Made by a program: the position numbers and the translations under genes. DNA of 11,639 nucleotides from positions 1 to 11,639 of the forward strand of contig CAMCXJ010000059.1 in NCBI GenBank assembly GCA_945883455.1, written 5' to 3'. Origin of the DNA: Prosthecobacter debontii (lineage in GTDB: Bacteria > Verrucomicrobiota > Verrucomicrobiia > Verrucomicrobiales > Akkermansiaceae). Under the pieces are notes generated by a model. That model had not been told where the DNA came from and ran no database searches. It saw nothing but the letters and a program-made list of their open reading frames with translations. Shown piece after piece: positions 5,971 through 11,639 of the stretch. Positions within the stretch are counted from its first letter, which is position 1; each line of letters starts with the position of its first letter.

Positions 5971-6756
5971 TTAAACAGCGAGGCTCGCCCCAAGGCGGAA
6001 CAGGTTGTCGAGGTCATCGGAGGTCATGCCCAATGCGGCTCCGAACGACAAAATCGTAGGACTGTTGCGCTCGAAGTTTGCGTTGTTGTTCCAAGCGCTA
6101 AGGACGACGATCTTTTCCGCTCCGTCAGGCATGGCGGCTAGTGCGGCCTCTGCCGCGTCCAGTAATGTCCCGCCCTCGGCGTAGGGAGTCATAGCCAGAC
6201 CAGCTTTGGCTTGCCATGCTGTGATGGGGGACGGCACAGGTTCTGGGACAGGCGGTGCAGCGGGATCAAACTCTTGACCTGCTTCGGCGATGGACTCGTA
6301 AAGCGCAATGTCATCAGCGTAGATCGCTTGCACGCGAGCAACCTGAGCCTGACTAAGGACAGGCTTCGCACCAGGATCATTGTCCCCGTCGATGTTTGGG
6401 AGGGGGAGCGACAGTCCCGCTTCGGTTGCTAGTGCGTCAAGGTCTGAGGGGAAACGGTAGAGCTTGATGAGGTTGCCTTCCAGTAAACGGCTTTGAAGCC
6501 AGAAGTGGGGATCACGTGTGAAGCTATTGGTTTCGAGGTCGAGGCGGGGATCGCCTTCCACATGGAGGACATAGAGGTTTGCGCCGCTACCCAGCGCGGC
6601 ATGCGCTCCGATGGATACAGCCAGGGGTGGCTCAGTCACCTCGAAGAACCCATTTGGCATTTCCAAAAATACCTCGCGGAAAAGATCCGCTTGGCGGAAG
6701 CGTGATCCCGCTCCGCCGACACTCTTGGCAAACACGCTTGGCAAAACTGCCCGCAT
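5971..6756 (-). CDS. Phage-type protein: sulfotransferase-like segment fused to tail-chaperone-like domain
   Basis: The product has 261 residues. Residues about 75-165 resemble the C-terminal half of bacterial family-2 sulfotransferases: FTRDPHFWLQSRLLEGNLIK, a LYRFPSDLDALATEAGLSLP stretch, then QVARVQAIYADDIALYESIA. The N-terminal PAPS-binding loop of that family is absent, so catalysis is unlikely. After a Pro-rich linker (about 166-180, PAAPPVPEPVPSP), residues 182-261 (from TAWQAKAGL through AAEAALAAMP, AWNNNANFERNSPTILSFGA and LDNLFRLGASL) match the pattern of a small domain common near phage tail-fibre genes. The first 60 residues (MRAVLPSVFAKSVGGAGSRF) are unrecognised. It heads a minus-strand set with the holin-like gene. 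The start at 6756 lies only 17 bp from the divergent MgtE gene, and an internal Met start is possible. Confidence 0.6.
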   Translation of the reverse strand: MRAVLPSVFAKSVGGAGSRFRQADLFREVFLEMPNGFFEVTEPPLAVSIGAHAALGSGANLYVLHVEGDPRLDLETNSFTRDPHFWLQSRLLEGNLIKLYRFPSDLDALATEAGLSLPLPNIDGDNDPGAKPVLSQAQVARVQAIYADDIALYESIAEAGQEFDPAAPPVPEPVPSPITAWQAKAGLAMTPYAEGGTLLDAAEAALAAMPDGAEKIVVLSAWNNNANFERNSPTILSFGAALGMTSDDLDNLFRLGASLAV

Positions 6757-6773
6757 GGTTAGCTTCCCTATCC

Positions 6774-7784
6774 ATGGATACGGAACTGATGCCGGAAGTG
6801 GTTAACGCATACCCGCAGGACTCGGTAGGGCAGATGATGGAGCCACCGATCGGCGTGTTTGCTCCGCAGCAGACGATCGGCGAGGTGATCGATGAACTCC
6901 GCGAAATAGTGAAGAGCGCCTTCATCACCTACGGTTTTGTCGTGGATGAATCGGGTTACCTCATCGGCGTGATCACGATGCGTGACCTCCTTTTCACCAG
7001 CCACTCGACACGGCTGGAGGATGTCATGTTGAAAAACGTTTTCGCGCTCAAAGCGGACACTCCGCTGCTCGATGCGATGCGTTCCACGCTCGATCGCCAC
7101 TATCCGGTTTATCCCGTGGTCGATGCCGGGGGGAAACTGGTCGGGCTCGTGCGCGGTCAGCAGATGTTCGAGCAACAAGCCATCGAGCTGAGCGCGCAGG
7201 CCGGTAGCATGGTCGGTGTCGAGAAGGAGGAACGCCTTTCCACGCCATGGAAACGCAGCCTGTTTTTCCGCCATCCATGGCTCCAGCTCAACCTTCTTAC
7301 CGCCTTCGTCGCGGCGGCCGTGGTCGGCGTTTTTGAACACACGCTCGAACAGATTGTGCTTCTCGCCGTGTTCCTGCCGGTGCTGGCCGGACAATCGGGC
7401 AACACCGGTTGCCAGGCGCTCGCCGTCACCTTGCGCGGCATGACGCTCGGCGAGTTCGGCCCCGGCAGCACCGCGAAGGCCGCCTGCAAGGAGGCGCTGC
7501 TCGGCTTCCTCAACGGCATGCTGGTGGGGATTTCCGCCGGCGCGGGCATGTTCCTTTATGCGAAGACGCAGGGGAATCCCAACGCCCTTATGCTCGCCGT
7601 CGTGACATGGCTAGCGATGACCATCGCTTGCGCCGTCAGCGGAGTCTCCGGAGTCCTCGTGCCGACCACCCTGAAACGCTTCGGTGCGGATCCGGCCACC
7701 GCCTCCAGCATTTTCCTCACTACCGCCACCGACGTGATCAGCATGGGAGCCTTTCTCGGACTGGCGACACTGCTGCTGCTTTGA
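6774..7784 (+). CDS. mgtE: MgtE-type magnesium channel lacking the N-terminal MgtE_N domain
   Basis: The part from ATG 6774 has 336 residues. A CBS pair covers about residues 18-145: SVGQMMEPP, YGFVVDESGYLIGVITMRDL, ARLEDVML-like and YPVYPVVDAGGKLVGLVRG. The five-helix pore domain follows at about 160-336, with PVLAGQSGNTGCQALAVTLR near the ion path and ATASSIFLTTATDVISMGAF in the last helix, where the family's conserved Asp sits. Typical MgtE proteins are about 450 aa and begin with an MgtE_N superhelical domain, which is absent here. The frame is open upstream to 6579, but those 65 codons are antisense to the phage gene and look meaningless. The gene may be a 5' truncation or a natural short form. 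No Shine-Dalgarno sequence is visible at 6774. Confidence 0.8.
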   Translation: MDTELMPEVVNAYPQDSVGQMMEPPIGVFAPQQTIGEVIDELREIVKSAFITYGFVVDESGYLIGVITMRDLLFTSHSTRLEDVMLKNVFALKADTPLLDAMRSTLDRHYPVYPVVDAGGKLVGLVRGQQMFEQQAIELSAQAGSMVGVEKEERLSTPWKRSLFFRHPWLQLNLLTAFVAAAVVGVFEHTLEQIVLLAVFLPVLAGQSGNTGCQALAVTLRGMTLGEFGPGSTAKAACKEALLGFLNGMLVGISAGAGMFLYAKTQGNPNALMLAVVTWLAMTIACAVSGVSGVLVPTTLKRFGADPATASSIFLTTATDVISMGAFLGLATLLLL

Positions 7785-7835
7785 ATTGAAAAAGGAAATT
7801 GGGTAATTTGATATTGGGGATTTGGATTCACTCAG
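7785..7835. other. AT-rich spacer after mgtE
   Basis: Contains loosely repeated aattg/ggga units (gaaattgggtaatttgatat, tggggatttgg) before the dispersed repeat. There is no hairpin with a U-tract, so no terminator is called. Confidence 0.3.
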
Positions 7836-7920
7836 AAATCCGATGCTCAATTTCAAAATCAGCGGTCTTTACCACAGAGAGCCAGAGAACACTGAGGCTT
7901 GGTAAAATATGGCGAAACAC
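7836..7920 (+). repeat. Dispersed repeat, copy B ('aatcagcggtctttaccacagaga')
   Basis: Direct-orientation counterpart of 3696-3780; the shared block aaaatcagcggtctttacca is identical. This copy lacks the right-hand inverted arm found after copy A. It sits 50 bp after the mgtE stop codon. Confidence 0.8.
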
Positions 7921-7942
7921 TTCAGCCCGAAAACTGAAAATG

Positions 7943-7974
7943 GAACCACGGATTTCACGGATGGGCACGGATGA
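7943..7974 (+). repeat. 'cacggat' short-period repeat
   Basis: Three cacggat units occur at 9-10 bp spacing (accacggatttcacggatgg, then gcacggat). A related inverted sequence, reading aaccacagatgaacgggatg on the minus strand, lies at about 8436-8455. This pattern recurs in intergenic DNA of verrucomicrobial and planctomycete genomes, from general knowledge. Confidence 0.55.
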
Positions 7975-8019
7975 TGAAAGAGTGATGGGAACGTTTTTAG
8001 CCTGTAGCTGGCATACGTG

Positions 8020-8088
8020 GGGTCAGGTGTCGCATCTTAACATTACCGACAAAGTCATACTAAAATATTGAAATGCGACACCTGACCC
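8020..8088. repeat. REP-type hairpin with perfect 16-bp arms
   Basis: The left arm 8020-8035 (gggtcaggtgtcgcat) is the exact reverse complement of 8073-8088 (atgcgacacctgaccc). The spacer is 37 bp and AT-rich, and the inner flanks (cttaacatt and aatattgaa) extend the pairing imperfectly. GGGTCAGG-type palindromes are known around REP-associated tyrosine transposases (RAYT, Y1 family) in many bacteria. No such transposase gene lies in this window, so this would be a non-autonomous copy mobilised in trans. No run of T follows, so a terminator is unlikely. Confidence 0.8.
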
Positions 8089-8091
8089 TAA

Positions 8092-8193
8092 ATACTAAAT
8101 ACCACACCCGAGGTCGCCGAGAAATGGTTCAGCATCCTGCCCAAGCGCGGCCAGTGGGAAAACACCCTCCGCTACGACCGCGAGGGACGGCTG
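8092..8193 (+). pseudogene. Tyrosine recombinase 3' fragment, second copy
   Basis: From 8101 the frame reads TTPEVAEKWFSILPKRGQWE and NTLRYDREGR, the same C-terminal tail as the fragment ending at 2137. Bases 8101 onward align to 2015 onward without gaps, with about 8 mismatches in the first 80. Sequence before 8101 is unrelated, so only the last about 30 codons survive. The frame has no start; a TAA lies just upstream at 8089-8091. Confidence 0.75.
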
Positions 8194-8245
8194 GCAGGTA
8201 TTAGGAAGTCGGAACTCACAACCCCTCCGGCACTTACATCACCCT

Positions 8246-8404
8246 ATGAAACCACACGATACCCAAGCCGCTGCCATTACATTTGGCGTCGAACTCGAAA
8301 CAACCGTCCCCGTGCTTTCCGGCCTCAGTGTAGGTGGCTACCATAACGGCACCACTGTGCATCGAGTTTGGCTTTGCAAACATCGACTCCGACGTGTTGT
8401 TTGA
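8246..8404 (+). pseudogene. Amidoligase-like protein, N-terminal fragment
   Basis: ATG 8246 opens MKPHDTQAAAITFGVELETT, then VPVLSGLSVGGYHNG. ITFGVELE is the usual opening of the amidoligase fold (COOH-NH2 ligase/GCS-like), where the Glu residues bind metal. The frame stops after 52 codons, against about 300 or more in the family. From about 8357 the sequence belongs to an IS110 fragment in the opposite direction. The identification rests on this one motif, so it is tentative. Confidence 0.45.
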
Positions 8405-8417
8405 TGGCTTCATTCAT
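8358..8417 (-). pseudogene. IS110-family transposase, N-terminal fragment
   Basis: On the minus strand ATG 8417 reads MNEAIKQHVGVDVCKAKLDA. HVGVDVSKAKLDV is the hallmark start of IS110-family DEDD transposases, whose first catalytic Asp is in VGxDV. Similarity ends at about 8358, where the amidoligase-like fragment begins on the other strand. Only the first 20 codons remain of a protein usually of 300-400 aa. Confidence 0.6.
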
Positions 8418-8517
8418 CTTACATCTGCATTCATCCCGTTCATCTGTGGTTAAATTCCATTGAGTTAGGCTCGCCTCCGCTCTTGCGCTCCCCCGCCGTT
8501 TCCTAAAACCTCCGTGC
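8418..8517. other. Spacer upstream of the MoxR gene
   Basis: Contains the inverted 'accacagatgaac' repeat remnant (about 8432-8462) and a C-rich leader before ATG 8518. I see no clear -35/-10 pair and no Shine-Dalgarno sequence. Confidence 0.3.
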
Positions 8518-9525
8518 ATGGATCACGCTACCGACACCGAAGTCGCCGAAGCCGCGAAGCACCTCCGCTCACTCAGCCAAGGCCTCAACCGTGTGCTTTT
8601 CGGCCAAGAGGAAATCATCGAACTGGTCATCACCGGCGTCCTTGCTCGCGGCCACATCCTGTTAGAAGGACTACCCGGCCTTGGGAAAACCGAACTTGTA
8701 AAAGGCCTCTCGAAGCTCCTCCGCCTCGAAAACAAGCGCGTCCAGTTCACCCCCGATCTCCTCCCAGGCGATATTACGGGAAACCCAGTACTTCAGGAGG
8801 TCGATGGTCGCCGCGAGTTCGTGTTCCAGCCCGGCCCGCTGTTCGCGAACATCGTGCTTGCCGACGAGATCAACCGTGCCTCGCCGAAAACACAGTCCGC
8901 CCTGCTCGAGGCGATGCAAGAGCGCCGCGTCACCGTTTTGGGGAAATCCCACGACCTGCCGCTGCCTTTCTTTGTGCTCGCCACGCAAAACCCTATCGAG
9001 CTTGAGGGCACCTACCCGCTACCCGAGGCACAGCTCGACCGCTTCCTTTTCAAGCTGGAGATCACCCGCAATAATGTGGAGACGCTCCAGCGCATCGTTT
9101 CCCACCGCGAGATCGGCACCGAGCCGGTAGTCGAGCCGATCATGACCGGCGAAACACTCAACAGCCTGCTTGCCCTGGTGCGCCGCATCCACATGCCGGA
9201 TGTCGTCGCAAACTACATCGCCCGCCTTGTCGATTCCACCCACCCCGGCCAATCGGACACCGCCGCGCTGATCCGCTTCGGAGCCAGCCCGCGCGCCGCC
9301 CTCGCCATGGCCTCCGCCGCGAAAGCCCGCGCCCTCCTCCACGAGCGCATGAACGCTTCCTTCGAGGACGTGAAAGCGATCGCCCCCGCCGTGCTGCGCC
9401 ACCGCATCGTGCTCGATTACAACGCCCGCGTGGACGGTCACTCGCCGAACTCCGTCGTCGCCACCCTTCTCAAGCAAGTGCCCTTCCAGGACTCCCCCAC
9501 CCCAAAAACCCTAGTCCCAGCCTAA
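8518..9525 (+). CDS. MoxR-family AAA+ ATPase
   Basis: The product has 335 residues, the usual family length, and is complete. Walker A is GLPGLGKT (about residues 52-59), followed by VQFTPDLLPGDITG, the MoxR signature. Walker B is NIVLADEINRASPKTQSALL (about 110-129), and sensor 1 is VLATQNPIE. TYPLPEAQLDRF carries the likely arginine finger. The C-terminal AAA_lid_2 region includes GASPRAALAMASAAKARALL. MoxR proteins act as chaperone-like ATPases with DUF58/VWA partners in envelope-related processes. Here the next gene encodes a two-TM envelope protein, consistent with a MoxR-Bat type operon whose DUF58 gene would lie beyond the window or elsewhere. ATG 8518 has no Shine-Dalgarno sequence, but the family's N-terminal helix starts right after it. 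Confidence 0.95.
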   Translation: MDHATDTEVAEAAKHLRSLSQGLNRVLFGQEEIIELVITGVLARGHILLEGLPGLGKTELVKGLSKLLRLENKRVQFTPDLLPGDITGNPVLQEVDGRREFVFQPGPLFANIVLADEINRASPKTQSALLEAMQERRVTVLGKSHDLPLPFFVLATQNPIELEGTYPLPEAQLDRFLFKLEITRNNVETLQRIVSHREIGTEPVVEPIMTGETLNSLLALVRRIHMPDVVANYIARLVDSTHPGQSDTAALIRFGASPRAALAMASAAKARALLHERMNASFEDVKAIAPAVLRHRIVLDYNARVDGHSPNSVVATLLKQVPFQDSPTPKTLVPA

Positions 9526-9535
9526 CGCGCAGTGG

Positions 9536-9578
9536 CTGCGGCGTCCCGCCGCAGTCCGTGCAAGCTGCGTCCCGCAGC
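9536..9578. repeat. Two adjacent GC-rich hairpins between moxR-like gene and its neighbour
   Basis: Hairpin 1 is 9536-9554: ctgcggc, loop gtccc, gccgcag, a perfect 7-bp stem. Hairpin 2 is 9564-9578: gctgcg, loop tcc, cgcagc, a perfect 6-bp stem. Both share ctgcg-gtccc-type cores, so they look like two units of one repeat. There is no T-run after either, so attenuation or mRNA stabilisation within the operon is possible but termination is not indicated. Confidence 0.7.
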
Positions 9579-9598
9579 GACACCCCTCCATCCATCCC

Positions 9599-11320
9599 AT
9601 GAGCCGCCTCCTTCTCGCTCTCCTAGTTTCCCTCCTCCCGCTTCACGCCCAGGAAACGCTTTTCCGCCAAGTCGCCGACACTAGGACCGACACCCACATC
9701 GAGGCTATGGCGCTGTTTTCGAACCCCAGCCTCGGCGGCTTCCACCCCGTCCGCGTTACCATTTCGAATAACCAGAAAATCCCGCACAGAGTTTCCCTCG
9801 ATTTTATCGACAGCTCAACTCACAGCCAAGGTACTACCGCATCTTCGAGTTTCTCATTCGAAGCCGCTCCGGGGAAAGCTGTGGTGACAGATATCCTCGT
9901 GCCTCTCACCGTCCAGAATGGACAACATGTTTACCCCTCTTTCACGGTCAAGCTCACCGGCTCGATGGGAAATGCTCAAGGCATGGCGAGAACGGTGTTT
10001 AACCCCTCGCAGCCCTGTGTCCTGCTCAGCGAAAGTCTCTACACTCCAAATGGCTCCGCACTCGATACCGCGACCGCTTCGCTCGGCTCTTCAGGCTACG
10101 GCGGCAGCAGGACCTTCTCCTCAAAGTTCGATCCCAAGCGCCTTCCCGATGACTGGCGCGCCTTCTCCGGCTTCGATACAATTATCCTCACCGAGGCCGA
10201 TTGGGCAGATGTCCCTCCCGGCCCGCGCAACGGCATCACCTCATGGGTGCGACTCGGCGGTCAGCTTGTCGTTTACACCACCGGCAACTCTACCGCAGCA
10301 TCGCTAGGCCTACCCGAAGATCCCGGTTTCGGCGAAGCCCTCATCAAAACCATCAAGCCCGATCTGCGCCTCGATCCGAAAAACACGGTCGATCTTGCCT
10401 ACACCAAGCGAGCTATCAAGCATCGCCTCGCCGCCATCACCAGCGACTTCGATGGTGCATGGCCACTCCAGAAATCCTTCGGTGAAAAATCGTTCAACTA
10501 CATCCTCTTCCTCCTCATCCTCCTCGCCTTCGGTATCCTCGTAGGGCCAGTGAACCTTTTCGTCTTTGCGAAATCAGGCCGCCGCCACCGCCTGTTCATC
10601 ACCACCCCGCTTATCTCCATCGGCACCTCGCTCATCCTCATCGCGCTAATCATTTTCGAGGATGGCTTTGGTGGAAACGGCACACGTCTGACGTTGATGG
10701 AAGTCCGTCCTGACGGAAACCAGAACGCCGCCTTCATCCAGCAGGAACAGTTTTCCCGCAGCGGCGTGATGACCTCACCCTCTTTCACCGTGGAAACGCC
10801 CGCCCTCATTGCACAAACCCCACTCGCCAAAAGCCGCTGGGCACGTTTCACCTCCGGCTACGGCGTCTCGGGAACCTTTGATCTCCAGCCCACATCCGGC
10901 GGCCTCTTCGCTAGGGGCGATTGGTTCCAGAGCCGCTCCGAGCAAGGCCAGCTAGTCACCGCCGTCCTCCCCACCCGTGGCCGCATCGAGGCCACCAACG
11001 ATCCCGGCACCATCGTCTCCACCTTCGATTTTCCCATCGAAACGATTCTCTACCGCGATCCCACCGGCCAGTGGCACCGCGGTGAGAACATTGTGAAAGG
11101 CAAGCCCGCCAAGCTCACCCCCGTCGATCCCACCATGGTGCAGCCCATCCTCAACAACACCGCAAAGCGCTTCACCGACCGCAACCAAGCTTTCCTCCGC
11201 CGCGTGTGCGACCGCAACGACGCTTACATCGCCTTCGCGAAACAGGCGCCCGCCATCGCAACACACCCAGGCATCGACTGGCAGTCAGACACCGTAATCA
11301 CCGGCCCCGTCGCACGCTGA
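9599..11320 (+). CDS. Two-TM envelope protein of a MoxR operon
   Basis: This 573-residue protein starts with a clear signal peptide (MSRLLLALLVSLLPLHAQE, cleavage near HAQ). Residues about 35-140 look like a beta-sandwich. Residues about 195-240 (FDTIILTEADWADVPPGPRN, then WVRLGGQLVVYTTG) resemble the glutamine-amidotransferase-like fold found in such proteins, without visible catalytic residues. Two membrane helices lie at about 301-322 and 333-354, joined by a KSGRRHRLF cytoplasmic loop and preceded by the GPVNLFVF motif. A beta-rich domain of about 215 residues follows. It should span the inner membrane with both large parts outside. It begins 73 bp after the MoxR stop, so it is probably co-transcribed. 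No exact family name can be given. ATG 9599 is supported by the signal peptide. Confidence 0.85.
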   Translation: MSRLLLALLVSLLPLHAQETLFRQVADTRTDTHIEAMALFSNPSLGGFHPVRVTISNNQKIPHRVSLDFIDSSTHSQGTTASSSFSFEAAPGKAVVTDILVPLTVQNGQHVYPSFTVKLTGSMGNAQGMARTVFNPSQPCVLLSESLYTPNGSALDTATASLGSSGYGGSRTFSSKFDPKRLPDDWRAFSGFDTIILTEADWADVPPGPRNGITSWVRLGGQLVVYTTGNSTAASLGLPEDPGFGEALIKTIKPDLRLDPKNTVDLAYTKRAIKHRLAAITSDFDGAWPLQKSFGEKSFNYILFLLILLAFGILVGPVNLFVFAKSGRRHRLFITTPLISIGTSLILIALIIFEDGFGGNGTRLTLMEVRPDGNQNAAFIQQEQFSRSGVMTSPSFTVETPALIAQTPLAKSRWARFTSGYGVSGTFDLQPTSGGLFARGDWFQSRSEQGQLVTAVLPTRGRIEATNDPGTIVSTFDFPIETILYRDPTGQWHRGENIVKGKPAKLTPVDPTMVQPILNNTAKRFTDRNQAFLRRVCDRNDAYIAFAKQAPAIATHPGIDWQSDTVITGPVAR

Positions 11321-11332
11321 AACTTTAAACCT

Positions 11333-11339
11333 CAAGGAA
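11333..11339 (+). promoter_or_regulatory. Shine-Dalgarno site for the four-helix-bundle gene
   Basis: AAGGAAG lies 7 bp before GTG 11347. It is the clearest ribosome binding site in the window and fixes the GTG as the start. Most other genes here have none. Confidence 0.6.
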
Positions 11340-11346
11340 GACGCTG

Positions 11347-11639
11347 GTGACTACGCTGCAGAATAAATCCAAGCCATACGATCTGGAGGAGCGCACCTAT
11401 GCCTTCGCTCTGGAAATCCGGATGTTTCTGCGGAACACGAAATGGGATCCCGTTTCCTGGACCGATATCAAACAACTCCTCCGCTCATCCGGCTCTGTCG
11501 CAGCAAACTATATCGAGGCCGTCGAATCCATCAGCGATACCGACAGCCTCTACCGCCTCCGCGTCACGAAAAAAGAAGCCCGCGAATCCGGCCTCTGGCT
11601 CCGCCTTCTCAATGACTGTAATCCCATCGACGACAATAC
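11347..11639 (+). CDS. Four-helix-bundle protein (23S rRNA IVS-type), 3' end outside the window
   Basis: 97 codons are visible. YDLEERTYAFALEIRMFLRN forms helix 1, and QLLRSSGSVAANYIEAVESI carries the family's S-x-SVAANIxEA motif. YRLRVTKKEARESGLWLRLL matches the A-x-x-E-x-x-E-x-x-xWL helix. This family (TIGR02436-like, about 120 aa) was first seen in intervening sequences of 23S rRNA genes but is mostly found as isolated genes of unknown function; some members accompany retroelements. Here it follows the envelope protein gene by 26 bp on the same strand and probably shares its transcript. It may be an insertion into a MoxR operon. The start is GTG with a good ribosome binding site. Confidence 0.9.
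   Translation, partial: MTTLQNKSKPYDLEERTYAFALEIRMFLRNTKWDPVSWTDIKQLLRSSGSVAANYIEAVESISDTDSLYRLRVTKKEARESGLWLRLLNDCNPIDDN

Noticed and set aside
6579..6773. 65-codon N-terminal extension of the MgtE frame
   Set aside because: It is antisense to the phage-type gene and has no resemblance to MgtE_N.
8020..8088. Palindrome as a CRISPR unit or terminator
   Set aside because: Only one pair of arms with no spacer array, and no T-run.
9019..9477. 152-codon minus-strand frame within the MoxR gene
   Set aside because: It is the antisense shadow of a strongly conserved AAA+ gene.

Overview
The window looks like a stretch of a GC-rich Verrucomicrobiota chromosome (Verrucomicrobiales-like). That is an inference. 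It rests on the GYF_2/DUF4190 protein with a pseudopilin-like tail, the style of tyrosine recombinase (NxLR, GNS, FKHYRELTTPE), short secreted proteins of the 'RIGET...RYGKP' type, dispersed 'accacagaga...' and 'cacggat' repeats, and start codons that mostly lack Shine-Dalgarno sequences. No sequence search was run.

Layout. Bases 1-74 are the 3' end of an unknown gene. Bases 66-221 hold a 75-77 bp repeat in two tandem copies. Bases 272-1255 encode an intact GYF_2/DUF4190 membrane protein. It converges, 3 bp stop to stop, on a secreted-type protein gene that has lost its 5' end (1259-1849, minus) against a tyrosine-recombinase 3' fragment (about 1790-2137). A secreted small protein with visibly lower GC follows at 2452-3021; its ATG touches an inverted copy of the repeat seen at 66-164. 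Bases 3084-5919 are a mosaic: a 63-aa phage-like small protein, a frameshifted DUF104 antitoxin plus MazF/PemK toxin remnant, a dispersed repeat with hairpin potential, an intact AAA_14/DUF4143 ATPase (3924-5240, minus), a truncated 50-aa paralogue of the 63-aa protein, and a 64-aa holin-like membrane protein. Bases 5971-6756 (minus) encode a phage-type protein that appears to join a sulfotransferase-like C-terminal half to a tail-chaperone-like domain. Divergent from it is an MgtE-type Mg2+ channel gene without the usual N-terminal domain (6774-7784).

Bases 7785-8517 contain no intact gene. They hold dispersed repeats, a perfect 16-bp inverted repeat of REP type, a second recombinase 3' fragment, an amidoligase-like 5' fragment and an IS110 transposase 5' fragment. 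From 8518 the sequence is ordinary again: a MoxR AAA+ ATPase, a two-TM envelope protein with a large periplasmic part, and the start of a four-helix-bundle (IVS-type) protein, apparently one operon.

The central 1.7-8.5 kb is best read as an accessory region worn down by repeated insertion and deletion: recombinase ends, phage lysis and tail genes, a dead toxin-antitoxin pair and IS scraps among a few intact genes. I do not see a complete new defence or mobile system. The most interesting items are the sulfotransferase-like/tail-chaperone fusion with its small membrane-protein neighbours, the duplicated small phage gene flanking an ATPase gene, and the N-domain-less MgtE beginning at the phage-remnant boundary.
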